Positions 35,753 through 45,104 of a DNA stretch of 64,000 nt are shown here, piece after piece; the stretch's first letter is position 1, and the number at the start of each line of letters is the position of its first letter. A program made the position numbers and the translations under genes. The stretch comes from Desulfofundulus kuznetsovii DSM 6115 (lineage in GTDB: Bacteria > Bacillota > Desulfotomaculia > Desulfotomaculales > Desulfovirgulaceae). The stretch is from positions 3,231,001-3,295,000 of the forward strand of contig NC_015573.1 of NCBI RefSeq assembly GCF_000214705.1. Direction: 5' to 3'. The notes beneath the pieces were generated by a model. That model did not search any database. It worked only from the letters and a program-made list of their open reading frames with translations, and was not told where the DNA came from.

Positions 35753-36472
35753 TTATCCTCTGAAAAGCCCCAATCGCTTGAATACACACCGTTTCTTCAG
35801 TTGCTGGATGGCCTGGGTGGGGACAATCTTCTTGGGACACACTTCCGCACAGTTAAACTGGGTGTGACACCGCCAGACGCCTTCGGATTGTTCCACAATG
35901 ACCAGCCGCTCACGAGTTGCAGCGTCGCGCTTATCGGCAATGAGGCAGTAAGCTCTGGTCAGGGCGGCAGGTCCCAGGTAGTGGGGATCGGTGGCCACCA
36001 TGGTGCAGGCTCCATAGCACGCCCCACAGGTAATACATTCCAGCATGTAATCGATTAATTCCCTTTCTCCGGAATCGGGCTTGCAAATTACCGGCTCTTT
36101 TAGATCTTGTTTGGGAATCAGGTAGGGCTTTATTTTCTTATATTTTTCAAAGAAAGGTTCCATATCTACGGCCAAATCCCTGATAATGGGTAAATTAGGA
36201 AGAGGCATAATGGTGATATCCTTTGTCCCCAGGGAACTAACCTGGGTCCGGCAGGCCAAACGGGGCCGGCCGTTGATATACATGGCGCAGGAACCGCACA
36301 TCCCTATACGGCAGGAACACCTGTAGGCCAGAGTGGGATCGTGGTAATTCTGTATGTTCATCACCACATCCAGTACGGCCATGTTGGGAAACTCTTCTAT
36401 CTTAAAGGTATCAAACCTGGGCATCTTATCTGTCTCAGGATTGAATCGGAACACCTTAACATTAAGAGTCAA
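35753..36472 (-). CDS. sdhB: Succinate dehydrogenase/fumarate reductase iron-sulfur subunit
   Basis: A 239-residue subunit with three cluster-binding regions: the [2Fe-2S] motif YRCSCRIGMCGSCAMYING with a later RLACRT, and two further cysteine groups CITCGACYGAC and CHTQFNCAEVCPK. It passes electrons between SdhA and the membrane subunits. 37 bases before sdhA. Confidence 0.95.
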   Translation of the reverse strand: MTLNVKVFRFNPETDKMPRFDTFKIEEFPNMAVLDVVMNIQNYHDPTLAYRCSCRIGMCGSCAMYINGRPRLACRTQVSSLGTKDITIMPLPNLPIIRDLAVDMEPFFEKYKKIKPYLIPKQDLKEPVICKPDSGERELIDYMLECITCGACYGACTMVATDPHYLGPAALTRAYCLIADKRDAATRERLVIVEQSEGVWRCHTQFNCAEVCPKKIVPTQAIQQLKKRCVFKRLGLFRG

Positions 36473-36497
36473 TTTCCAGCATCCCCTTTCGTCCCTA

Positions 36498-36821
36498 TTA
36501 GACGAACTGCCAGAGGGAATATATGCCCATAATAAACAGGCCTACCCCCACCAGCAGCAACACGAAGGTTATCGAACGGGATCTTACGTTAAAATCTTCC
36601 AGAACGTTGTGCAACCCATTAAGCGCATGAAATAATCCGAAGGCCAAAAGAAGGGAATCCACCGTTAAGAACAACGCCGTCTGCAGTCGCCGGGCTGCAT
36701 CGGCATAGACCAGGATTTCACCGGGATTCTGATAATGCAAGATCCAGAAGTGCACCCCCAGCACCAGAATTAAAAAGAAAGCGGTTATGCGCTGAAAGAG
36801 CCATGTCCATCCGCTCAACAT
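36498..36821 (-). CDS. Succinate dehydrogenase/fumarate reductase membrane anchor (SdhD-like)
   Basis: A 107-residue protein with three membrane helices. Start set to the ATG at 36821 (MLSGWTWLFQRITAFFLIL), with GGGAGCG upstream; the longer frame overlaps the preceding gene. Histidines in VHFWILHYQ and FHALNGLHN are candidate haem ligands. Membrane partner of SdhC. Confidence 0.8.
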   Translation of the reverse strand: MLSGWTWLFQRITAFFLILVLGVHFWILHYQNPGEILVYADAARRLQTALFLTVDSLLLAFGLFHALNGLHNVLEDFNVRSRSITFVLLLVGVGLFIMGIYSLWQFV

Positions 36822-36841
36822 TTCATCACGCTCCCTAACGG

Positions 36842-37216
36842 CTAAAAGATTTCCGGCAATACCCGCCATAACAGGAATAGGTAAATAACCAGCCCTGCAG
36901 CCATCAGGACCCAAAAAATCTCTTTCTGGCGGTTAAATCCTATGCCAATGTCAAACAATAAAATTCTTATCCCATTTAAACCATGATAAAGAACTGCGGC
37001 AGCCAGCAGCAGATCCAGTATCAAAAACAATGTACTGCCCATCAGGAAACCGAGCACACTATTAAAGGTCTCCGGTCCCCGCAGCAGGGAAGTACCCATC
37101 AGCACTATGTGCAAGATAATGTAAAAAACCAGTGCCAGCCCGGTAATCCGGTGGAACAACCAGGCCCACATGCCTACGGTATCCCACACCTGGCTTCTGT
37201 TTTTAAAGGTATACAT
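36842..37216 (-). CDS. Succinate dehydrogenase/fumarate reductase cytochrome b subunit (SdhC-like)
   Basis: A 124-residue three-helix protein: WLFHRITGLALVFYIILHIVLMG, a second helix around LFLILDLLLAAAVLYHGLNG and a third at the C-terminus. The RITG motif and histidines fit a haem-b-binding, quinone-reactive anchor. First sdh gene, followed 20 bases later by the SdhD-like gene. Confidence 0.85.
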   Translation of the reverse strand: MYTFKNRSQVWDTVGMWAWLFHRITGLALVFYIILHIVLMGTSLLRGPETFNSVLGFLMGSTLFLILDLLLAAAVLYHGLNGIRILLFDIGIGFNRQKEIFWVLMAAGLVIYLFLLWRVLPEIF

Positions 37217-37317
37217 TCTTCCACACGCTCCTGCTTGTTATTTGGAAACCTAATGTAACGGCATTTATTGCAGGTGGGCACCCTTTCTCCGGGGCGCCCA
37301 CCCTGCGCCAAAGTTGC

Positions 37318-37905
37318 TCAAACGCCAAGCCTCTTATAAATATCCGCAAGCTTGTGCCGTGCCCGGGCCTTTACCTGGTAGTACATATTGTTACCCTCCG
37401 AGTCCATTGCTACGATAAGGGGGCCGAAATCCCTAACCCGGAACTTCCAGATGGCCTCAGGCATTAAATCTTCCCACCAAACTCCTTCAATGGCCTGGAT
37501 TTTTTCCGTCTCCCAGGAAGCAGCGCCACCTACAATAGCCAGGTAACAACCACCGTATTTTTTCATGGCCTCCATGCTGGCTTCCATCATTCCCGCCTTA
37601 CCGATGATTGCCCTCACCCCATACTGGCCCATTAAACCGGGAGTAAACCGGTCCATGCGGGAGCTGGTGGTAGTCCCAATGCAAACCTTTTCGTACCCGC
37701 CGTTTACCTTGCGCACGTTGGGTGCGGTATGAATACAGGCAGCACCGGTAAGATCGACCGGAGGCGGAACATTGTGCTCAAACATGCGTATGAGGTTGGC
37801 ATCCCTTATACCGAAGATAGTGCCTTCTAAAAAGACTGTATCGCCGACCTTCAGCTTCCGGACATCTTCTTCCGATAAGGGCGTGGTCAGTCTGTACTCG
37901 GCCAT
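37318..37905 (-). CDS. Class I fumarase, beta subunit
   Basis: A 195-residue C-terminal-domain subunit of iron-sulfur fumarase/tartrate dehydratase: GDTVFLEGTIFGIRDA, CIHTAPNVRKVNGGYEKVCIGTTTSSRM and YGVRAIIGKAGM. It pairs with the alpha subunit encoded 15 bases upstream. Co-transcribed with sdhCDBA, giving malate-fumarate-succinate conversion in one unit. Confidence 0.93.
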   Translation of the reverse strand: MAEYRLTTPLSEEDVRKLKVGDTVFLEGTIFGIRDANLIRMFEHNVPPPVDLTGAACIHTAPNVRKVNGGYEKVCIGTTTSSRMDRFTPGLMGQYGVRAIIGKAGMMEASMEAMKKYGGCYLAIVGGAASWETEKIQAIEGVWWEDLMPEAIWKFRVRDFGPLIVAMDSEGNNMYYQVKARARHKLADIYKRLGV

Positions 37906-37920
37906 GGTTATCCCTCCTTC

Positions 37921-38820
37921 TTAATACCCGAATTCCACCCGGCCATAGGCATCAATTTTCGCCCTGGCTCTTCTCGCCGGCCAGCACTGGATATTGACAG
38001 CCACCGGATTCTGGGTTATATGGGTATAGGCGTATTCAATGTTTAAGGCCAGGGCCGTGGTTTTTCCTCCCAAACCCATAGGCCCAATACCTAACTGATT
38101 AACTGCTTCGAGTAATTCTTCTTCCAGGGCTGCAATGTCGGGGTCGTCATTCCGTGAACCTAAGGGACGTGTTACGGCAGCCAGCTTGGCCAGCTTGACG
38201 CAGAGGTCGGCCGTACCTCCCAGTCCCACGCCTATCACAAACGGCGGACAGGGGTTGGCTCCTGCTTCCAGCACACTATCGATAATAAATTTCTTGACTC
38301 CCCGGATGCCCTCGGCAGGGATCAGCATCTTGAGAAAACTCATGTTCTCGGAACCGGAACCCTTGGGCACCATTAAGATCTCCAGGGTATCGTCATCTTT
38401 AACGAAATCCAGATTGATTAAGGGAATGCGATAACCAGTACTGGTCTGGTGGTTGGTTCTCTTAATTGGATGACAGACGCTGGAGCGCAGTGGGTGCTCT
38501 ACGGTAGCCCTTTCGGTACCGCGAACGATGGCCTCCTGCAGGCGCGGGATGTCAATATTAAGACGGCTGCCCACCTTTACAAAGTAAAGGGGGATACCTG
38601 TATCCTGGCAGAGCAGACGCTGCTTGTCATCGGATATGGCAATGGCTTCTAACATGGTGGATAAGACTTTCTTGGGAGTATCTTCCGTTTCTGTCTCATA
38701 AGCCTTTTGAAGGGCCTGCCGCACATCGGGGGGCAAGTCTTTAAGGGCTTTAATATAGAGACTTTTCGCCGTGTCCTCAACGATGGAATAAAGTTCCCCG
38801 TTAACAGATGCGGTTGTCAT
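37921..38820 (-). CDS. Class I fumarase, alpha subunit
   Basis: A 299-residue N-terminal-domain subunit carrying the [4Fe-4S] cluster; candidate cysteine ligands lie in LLCQDTGIPLYFV, SSVCHPIKRTNHQT and NPCPPFVIGVGLGG. It hydrates fumarate to malate with the beta subunit. First protein gene of the operon apart from a tiny leader ORF whose stop codon lies just before its start. Confidence 0.94.
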   Translation of the reverse strand: MTTASVNGELYSIVEDTAKSLYIKALKDLPPDVRQALQKAYETETEDTPKKVLSTMLEAIAISDDKQRLLCQDTGIPLYFVKVGSRLNIDIPRLQEAIVRGTERATVEHPLRSSVCHPIKRTNHQTSTGYRIPLINLDFVKDDDTLEILMVPKGSGSENMSFLKMLIPAEGIRGVKKFIIDSVLEAGANPCPPFVIGVGLGGTADLCVKLAKLAAVTRPLGSRNDDPDIAALEEELLEAVNQLGIGPMGLGGKTTALALNIEYAYTHITQNPVAVNIQCWPARRARAKIDAYGRVEFGY

Positions 38821-38823
38821 AAA

Positions 38824-38874
38824 TTAGCCCACCTCCCAAAATTTAATGAATAATAAATTTTGAAGCTTGTCCAT
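38824..38874 (-). CDS. 16-codon leader ORF before fumarase
   Basis: An ATG with an ideal GGAGG site (CCGGAGGTAAT) opens a 16-codon frame, MDKLQNLLFIKFWEVG, whose last codons contain the ribosome site of the fumarase alpha gene and whose stop is four bases from that gene's ATG. This arrangement favours translational coupling. No amino-acid run typical of attenuation is present. Confidence 0.45.
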   Translation of the reverse strand: MDKLQNLLFIKFWEVG

Positions 38875-39084
38875 ATTACCTCCGGGCTCCCACCTCCCTT
38901 TAGATCATTTTCTCGGAGCCCTCTGGGGCGGTCGAGCCACTGAAAATTTATCGCTGATATTCCCTCTTCCCTGAGGGAACAATGATATGATATGTAAGGT
39001 CTTACCAGGAATGGGATTCATCCGCTGTTTTTGCACTGTATCTGGCTGCTCAAGAAGATACTATATCTCCATGCCAACGGGCTC

Positions 39085-40500
39085 TTAAATTTGCTTATGC
39101 TTAACCAACCCACCTTGGGACAGCTTGTTTTCGGAGAAGAGAAATTTGTTCAGGGGAATACTCAAAACCCCCAGCACCACTCCGACCACCAGGGTGCCCA
39201 CCAGGGATATCAAACCGTGATAGTGATACCAGAACAATAGATAAACTGTGGACACAATTATGGACATGAGCATCAGGGGGAAGGCCACCTTCAGGTAGCT
39301 TATGAAGGTGATGAGAACACCCCTCTTTTCGGCCATGCCGATAACCACCACGTTTGCGGAGGCACCAATTACGGTACCGTTTCCACCCAGGCAAGCCCCC
39401 AGGGACAGGGCCCACCACAAAAGATCCAGATTACCCATCTGGCCCAGGCGCCCCATGTCATGGATCAGCGGGATCATGGTGGCTACGAAAGGAATGTTAT
39501 CCACAAAGGCCGAGGCCAGGGCGGAAACCCACAGGATGAGCATGGCCGCCGGCATCAGCTGTCCCCGGGTGACTTCCAGGGAAAAGCGGGCCACAGCCTC
39601 GATGACGCCTACTTTCTCCAGAGCCCCCACTACGATGAACAGTCCCACGAAGAAGAAGATTACCGGCCATTCCACCGCGTGAAGGACGTGCTCAGGGTCC
39701 TCCCGGGTCAGGAGCAAAAGCAGGCTGGCACCGGACAGGGCAATAACCGACGACTCCAGGTGCAGGAACTGGTGCAGCACAAAACCGGCAATGGTAAGAC
39801 ACAGCACCACCAGACATTTTTTCAGCAGCACCGGGTCCTTGATCTCATCCTTTTCATTCATCCGCATGATTTTTTCTTGCAGTTCAGGCCGGGACACCAG
39901 CTGTCGTCGGTAGATAATGCGCAGGCAGAATATGGTCAGAATATAGATTACCACCACTACCGGTGTCAGGTTGATGACGAAATCCATGAACCCCAGATGG
40001 GTCTGGCTGCCGATCATGATGTTGGGCGGGTCGCCAATTAAAGTGGCCGTGCCGCCGATGTTGGAAGCAATGATTTCGGCAATCAGGAAGGGTATGGGGC
40101 TGATCTGCAGCTGGCCGGCAATGGCAAAGGTAACCGGCACAATCAAAAGCACCGTGGTCACGTTATCCAGGAGAGCCGAAAGCACCGCCGTAACCAGGGA
40201 AAGGGCGGCCATGATGCGCAGAGGTTCTCCCTTTGCCCGGCGGGCTGCCTTGACGGCCAGGTATTCGAAAACCCCCGTGCGGCGGGTAATGCCCACGATA
40301 ATCATCATGCCGACCAAGAGGCCGATGGTATTGAAGTCAATGGCGTGTACAGCCTCTTCGAGGTTCATGATCCCGGTGAGGGCCAGAAGTGCGGCCCCCA
40401 CCAGGGCAGCCACTGCCCGATGAATTTTTTCCGAAACAATGACAGCGTAAGTTAGCAGGAATACGGCAGTGGCAAAGATAACCTGGACCTGCGCTGACAT
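39085..40500 (-). CDS. ArsB/NhaD-type ion permease
   Basis: About 471 residues and 11-12 membrane segments with the ArsB/NhaD family blocks LLDNVTTVLLIVPVTFAI, ASNIGGTATLIGDPPNIMIG, FVDNIPFVATMIPL and GNGTVIGASANVVVIG. The GDPPN loop is diagnostic. Family members exchange sodium and protons or move oxyanions/organic anions. Start set to the ATG at 40500 because AGGAG lies eight bases before it. It follows the TRAP genes on the same strand after about 70 bases. Confidence 0.85.
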   Translation of the reverse strand: MSAQVQVIFATAVFLLTYAVIVSEKIHRAVAALVGAALLALTGIMNLEEAVHAIDFNTIGLLVGMMIIVGITRRTGVFEYLAVKAARRAKGEPLRIMAALSLVTAVLSALLDNVTTVLLIVPVTFAIAGQLQISPIPFLIAEIIASNIGGTATLIGDPPNIMIGSQTHLGFMDFVINLTPVVVVIYILTIFCLRIIYRRQLVSRPELQEKIMRMNEKDEIKDPVLLKKCLVVLCLTIAGFVLHQFLHLESSVIALSGASLLLLLTREDPEHVLHAVEWPVIFFFVGLFIVVGALEKVGVIEAVARFSLEVTRGQLMPAAMLILWVSALASAFVDNIPFVATMIPLIHDMGRLGQMGNLDLLWWALSLGACLGGNGTVIGASANVVVIGMAEKRGVLITFISYLKVAFPLMLMSIIVSTVYLLFWYHYHGLISLVGTLVVGVVLGVLSIPLNKFLFSENKLSQGGLVKHKQI

Positions 40501-40570
40501 CTTCTCACTCCTCATTAAATCTGCGGCGAACTGCAGCGCTTAAAAAATTTTACCTGAATGTCCCCAAAAG

Positions 40571-42538
40571 CTACTGTTGTATTTTTATATCGGAAGCACC
40601 TGCCCGCTGACGCCGAATGGTAACCATTTGCCATAATAACAACATGATCATCAGCACGAAGCCCATTACGTCTGTATTAAAATCGGGCCAGCAAAGCATT
40701 ACCGCCGAGATGCCGGCAAGTATCCTTTCTACCCAGTTAAGCTTGCGCAACTGGTAGCCCTGTGTGAACCCGGCCACCATGTAAATCCCCAAAAAGGCGC
40801 CGGCAATAGCCCGGATGACTTCCGGAGTGGGGCCATTAAACAAGATTGGTGTATAGGCAAACAAGAAGGGAATGATGTATAACGGCTGGCCAAAGCGCAC
40901 CGCCGTCCAGCCTGTTTTCATGGGGTCCGCCTGGGCAATGGCAGCCCCGGCAAAAGCAGCCAGACATACGGGCGGGTTGATATTACCAATCAAGCTCATC
41001 CAGTAAATGATTAAATGGGCCGCCAACACTTCCACACCCAGTTCCTGCAAAGCCGGCGCCGCAAGGACAGCCAGAATAACGTAGGAGGTGGTGGCGGTAA
41101 TACCCATGCCCAGAACGTAAGCGGCAACACCGACCAGCAAAATGGCCACGGGCAATATCCCGCCGGAAAGGGCCAGCAGCAGGCTGGAGAACTTCAGGGC
41201 CAGTCCGGTGAGGTAGACAACCCCCACAATGATGCCGATGGTACCGACCGTTGCCCCCACGGTCAGGGATTGAACCGTACCTTTCACCAGGGCGTTACCG
41301 ATTTCCTTCAGCCCCATGCGGGTATCCTTGCGCACCCAGCTTAGCGCCACGCAACCGGTAATACCCCAGAAGGCGGCCGCTCCCGGCGAATAACCGTTCA
41401 CCAACAAGTAAATGACCACTGCCACCGGAAGCAGGTAGTACCACCCCTGCTTCAGTTCGTGCCTGGGATCGGGCAGTTCACTTTTGGGCAACCCCGATAA
41501 TCCCAGGTTTCTGGCCTGATACTCCACCATTAGGTAAAGGTACATGTAATATAGTACGGCCGGCACAAAACTCACCAGGACAATATGCCAGTAGGAAATA
41601 CCGGTGAATTCGGACATTACGAAGGCACCGGCTCCCATAATGGGAGGCATCAGCATGCCCCCGGTGGAAGCCACCGCTTCAATGGCACCAGCCATATGGG
41701 GCTTGTAGCCCACCCTTTTCATCAAGGGTATGGTGAAGGTGCCGGTGGTCACTACATTGGCCGCTGCGCTGCCGTTGATGGAACCCATCAAACCGGAAGC
41801 AATAATGGCCACTTTGGCCGGGCCGCCCCTGGCCCTGCCGAGCAGGCTGTATGGAAAGTCAATAAAAAACTTCCCTGCCCCGGAAAACTCCAGGAATGTA
41901 CCGAAAAGCATAAACATAAATACAAAGTTGGCAAAAATGGCTGCCACGCCACCAAAAATACCGTACAGGGAGGAAAAGAGGAAACCGGCTACACGGTGCA
42001 GGGTAAAGCCTTTATGGGACAGTATGCCGGGGAAATAGGGGCCGAACAGGGCATAAATAACAAATATAACAGCAATTACTGCCAGGACGTTACCGGTTAC
42101 CCGGCGAGTGGCCTCAATGCACAAAACAATGGCTATTAGCCCCATGATTAAATCGGGAGTGGTTACAAAACCAATGCGGTTGGCCATCTGGCCGTAGTTT
42201 ATTACGAAATAAACGGTTACGACCACGGCCAGCAACGCCAGCACAGCATCAAGGATAGTTATGCGGTTACGTGGGGATTTTTTGCTCGCCGGGTAAAGCA
42301 GCAGGCACAGGAAAACGGTTATACCGACGTAAATTCCGCGGTTAGCTTCAGGAGAAATAATGCCAAATTTCGACTGGTAAAGATAAAACAGGGCAAACAG
42401 GCCGGCCACAATAGCAACAAACAAGCCAACGGGGCCACTAAGAGTCCGCCTGGCTGAAGCCCCTTCATATTTTTCCACCATTTTTTCTATATCCTTACCT
42501 TCCGGTGGTGCAGGGCTGCTTGTCTGAGTCAGAAACAC
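40571..42538 (-). CDS. TRAP transporter fused permease (TAXI type)
   Basis: A 655-residue protein that fuses the small four-helix and large twelve-helix TRAP subunits, as usual for TAXI systems: MGSINGSAAANVVTTGTFTIPLMKR, GGMLMPPIMGAGAFVM and the repeat in the second half near GMGITATTSYVILAVLAAPAL. It starts at a GTG with AAGGAGG nine bases upstream. Works with the binding protein encoded immediately upstream to import an organic anion with sodium or protons. Confidence 0.93.
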   Translation of the reverse strand: MFLTQTSSPAPPEGKDIEKMVEKYEGASARRTLSGPVGLFVAIVAGLFALFYLYQSKFGIISPEANRGIYVGITVFLCLLLYPASKKSPRNRITILDAVLALLAVVVTVYFVINYGQMANRIGFVTTPDLIMGLIAIVLCIEATRRVTGNVLAVIAVIFVIYALFGPYFPGILSHKGFTLHRVAGFLFSSLYGIFGGVAAIFANFVFMFMLFGTFLEFSGAGKFFIDFPYSLLGRARGGPAKVAIIASGLMGSINGSAAANVVTTGTFTIPLMKRVGYKPHMAGAIEAVASTGGMLMPPIMGAGAFVMSEFTGISYWHIVLVSFVPAVLYYMYLYLMVEYQARNLGLSGLPKSELPDPRHELKQGWYYLLPVAVVIYLLVNGYSPGAAAFWGITGCVALSWVRKDTRMGLKEIGNALVKGTVQSLTVGATVGTIGIIVGVVYLTGLALKFSSLLLALSGGILPVAILLVGVAAYVLGMGITATTSYVILAVLAAPALQELGVEVLAAHLIIYWMSLIGNINPPVCLAAFAGAAIAQADPMKTGWTAVRFGQPLYIIPFLFAYTPILFNGPTPEVIRAIAGAFLGIYMVAGFTQGYQLRKLNWVERILAGISAVMLCWPDFNTDVMGFVLMIMLLLWQMVTIRRQRAGASDIKIQQ

Positions 42539-42633
42539 GCATCGCTACCTCCTTACTTTATTTAGGGGAAGGGGGAGCGGGCATAAAACCCGCTCCTGCT
42601 TAAAAACTACCTACCCCCATTGAAGACACTAAT

Positions 42634-43668
42634 TTAAGAAGAGCTGGATATATTGGGTGGAATAGTCATGCCCTTTTCCTTAAAGAACTTTTCCGCTCCC
42701 GGATGGAGAGGCACTGCCAGCTTGTCCATTCCCAGCAGGGCATTTTGGAGCGTCATGTCCTCCCCGGCCTTGTGCGTTTGACGCAGCTTAGCCTGGCCAC
42801 TATCGGAATAAATGGCCTGGAGCATTTTGTAAACGGTTTCTTCAGGAACATCCTTATGAACTACCAGGTAGACGGGGTTATTGTAAAACTTTATATCCTT
42901 TTCCTGACCCTTGTAGGTACCACTTTTCACTTCTTGAATCAGGTAGAAGGGGTATTTTTGTCCAAATCCTTTTTGCTCTCCTTCGGAAGGAGCATCAATC
43001 AGGTTAACCGGTGTCAGGGCCGAAACATCTGTAATGGCAGCCCATGGAACACGGGAAAAATACCCCATCACATCAATGGTACGGTTCTTCAATCCATCGG
43101 CCATGTCTTCCGGGGGATAGTACATTACCTTGACCTTGTCCCATAGCCCCATGTGCTTAAGGAAAGTCTCACCGAATATGGCTGAGCCAGAACCCTGTGG
43201 TCCGATGGAAACACGTTTTCCCGCAAAGTCAGCCATCGTCTTGATTCCACTTTCCTGCAAAGACACCCAGTGATACGCAGCACCCCAGGCAAAAGCGACC
43301 AATCTGAAGTCCTGGATTTTCTGATCTTTGAAGAATTCCTGACCGTTCCATGCCCAGTAAATTTCCGAAGCATTAGCCCAGGCCATATCGGTTTGCCCGG
43401 ACTGAATCAGGCGCAAATTTTCTGCCGAACCGCCGCTGGTTTCCACGCTAATATCAATACCCTGTTCTTTAACAATGCTTGCTATGGCCCCACCCATGGG
43501 ATAATAAGTTCCACCTGTTCCAGCCGTGGCAAAGCTGTAGGCCTTCTGGCTTCCCTGTCCAGGCTGATTTTCTCCCCCACCTTTTTTGCCGCATCCGCTA
43601 ATACCAGCAGACAGTAAACCTATCACCAAAATTACCGTGAGGATTGCCACTACGGGCCTCTTTTTCAT
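42634..43668 (-). CDS. TAXI-family TRAP solute-binding lipoprotein
   Basis: A 344-residue binding protein with a lipobox (ILVIGLLSAGISGCGKK) and the TAXI pattern YSFATAGTGGTYYPMGGAIASIV, MAWANASEIYWAW, VSIGPQGSGSAIFGETFL. It faces outside the cell and hands substrate to the fused permease 95 bases downstream. The ligand is unknown. Confidence 0.93.
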   Translation of the reverse strand: MKKRPVVAILTVILVIGLLSAGISGCGKKGGGENQPGQGSQKAYSFATAGTGGTYYPMGGAIASIVKEQGIDISVETSGGSAENLRLIQSGQTDMAWANASEIYWAWNGQEFFKDQKIQDFRLVAFAWGAAYHWVSLQESGIKTMADFAGKRVSIGPQGSGSAIFGETFLKHMGLWDKVKVMYYPPEDMADGLKNRTIDVMGYFSRVPWAAITDVSALTPVNLIDAPSEGEQKGFGQKYPFYLIQEVKSGTYKGQEKDIKFYNNPVYLVVHKDVPEETVYKMLQAIYSDSGQAKLRQTHKAGEDMTLQNALLGMDKLAVPLHPGAEKFFKEKGMTIPPNISSSS

Positions 43669-43779
43669 TTTAATCTTCGCCTCCTTGAAACTGTTTTTGA
43701 CACCAACACGACCCGTCCAATCAATCGCTTCTCCCGGATTACCCTCCTTTCTGAACAGCTTCTTTATTATAGCCCCACT

Positions 43780-44823
43780 TTAACCAGCGCCCATTGCCTG
43801 CAGGAAAACTTCCCCTGCGGTCAATTTCCCCGAGCAGGTGGCCAGAATTTCGCTCACCAAAAGAATCGCTGCGTCCTCGGAACTCAGTTTGCCGCGCAAG
43901 AAACCCGAAAGATCCAGATCGATAATATCCCTCAGATTCCAGGTATCGGTAGCCACCCGCAAAACGGGCACAAAGGAATCAACCAGTGGTTGTCCTCCTG
44001 GGGTTGAAACAATAAGATGGATCCCTGCCGAAACAACTTTCTCAGGAGCGAACCCATCAGAAACAGCTACATAAACTCCCGGTTTCTCAGGTAGCGCCTG
44101 CGGAAAAACTACAGTACCCTCAATGGGGGCAGACCCCCACTGGTCTTCATTGTTAAGCTCGTCCCTGGCAAAAACGTTATCCCTACCCCTGCTAGCCATT
44201 AAAATATCAGTCACCCCAGACCCGGTCGCCCGCCGGGCCAGCAATTTCAGAAGGGATTCTTCCATCTCTCCAAAATAGAGTGTACGGCTCCCCTCTTCCA
44301 CAAAACGGTCAGAACACCTGTCGAAAACAGGTAGCAGCTTTCCCTCTTCTACTGCCATACTGCCGGAAAAATCAAAAGCCACACACAGCTTGTTTACCGG
44401 GACCAGCTCTCGCCGGGCAGTGGACATATCGCGTTTCATTTCCACCACTGCCTGGAGGGCTGCAGCCGAAGCCTGTCCAATGCCCCCATAATCTGGAAGC
44501 CTGATCACCCGGACTGGCCTTCCGGTAAGGGAAACAGAGTGAGCCAAACTATCGACAACAGAATTATCAGACAAGTTTCCCGCTAAGACAATTACCCCCC
44601 CAATGTTAGGGTTGGTAACAGCACCAATTAATGTAGTTCGAAGATAAGACTGTGCTCCCTGGGGGATGAACTGGCCGGGCAATCCGCTAACCAGTGTAAT
44701 TCCTTGTACCATTCCTAACAATTGACGGCAGACATAACCCGCAAAAGAACCCACGGGAACGACGCACAAATGATTGCGGATGCCTGCCGAACCGTCGGGT
44801 CTCATATATCCTAAAAATTCCAT
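43780..44823 (-). CDS. Divergent UxaA-family protein lacking the metal motif
   Basis: About 347 residues resembling the large domain of UxaA/GarD-type dehydratases: start FLGYMRPDGSAGIRNHL, middle NPNIGGVIVLAGN, end TWNLRDIIDLDLSGFLRGKL. The region where relatives carry a cysteine-containing KCGxSDxxSG motif reads LCVAFDFSGSMAVEEGKL, and no small SAF-domain partner is adjacent. It may be a non-catalytic or re-purposed paralogue. I start it at the ATG at 44823 (GCGGAGGAG upstream). It heads a unit with the TAXI transporter. Confidence 0.7.
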   Translation of the reverse strand: MEFLGYMRPDGSAGIRNHLCVVPVGSFAGYVCRQLLGMVQGITLVSGLPGQFIPQGAQSYLRTTLIGAVTNPNIGGVIVLAGNLSDNSVVDSLAHSVSLTGRPVRVIRLPDYGGIGQASAAALQAVVEMKRDMSTARRELVPVNKLCVAFDFSGSMAVEEGKLLPVFDRCSDRFVEEGSRTLYFGEMEESLLKLLARRATGSGVTDILMASRGRDNVFARDELNNEDQWGSAPIEGTVVFPQALPEKPGVYVAVSDGFAPEKVVSAGIHLIVSTPGGQPLVDSFVPVLRVATDTWNLRDIIDLDLSGFLRGKLSSEDAAILLVSEILATCSGKLTAGEVFLQAMGAG

Positions 44824-44994
44824 GGTCTCCTCCGCAATACTGGTAATACCTCTTACCCCTGATGTATAGATTATGCCAAAATTCGATGTCCTTTGCAAGA
44901 TGTTTTCTAAACATTATAAAGCTTATTTTTAAATTTAATTGAGTTAATTGGGATTTTTTGAGTTACTGGGAATGGAATCACGTAAATAAATCTG

Positions 44995-45033
44995 CCCGCC
45001 GTGCCGGGGGTTATAACCTTTCAGCACGGCGGG
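44995..45033 (-). terminator. Terminator after the chemoreceptor gene
   Basis: CCCGCCGTGC and GCACGGCGGG form a perfect 10-base stem; on the minus strand it is followed by CAGATTTATTT. It lies about 70 bases after the chemoreceptor stop and separates that gene from the UxaA-like transport unit. Confidence 0.7.
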
Positions 45034-45104
45034 TGGGGCTTTGTAACAATCACCAATATAAGGTTCTCGGATCACCAGAAACACACAAAACATGGTGGAA
45101 AACT

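Noticed and set aside
39031-39240. Plus-strand 69-codon frame
   Set aside because: Antisense to the end of the ArsB/NhaD permease gene; a shadow.
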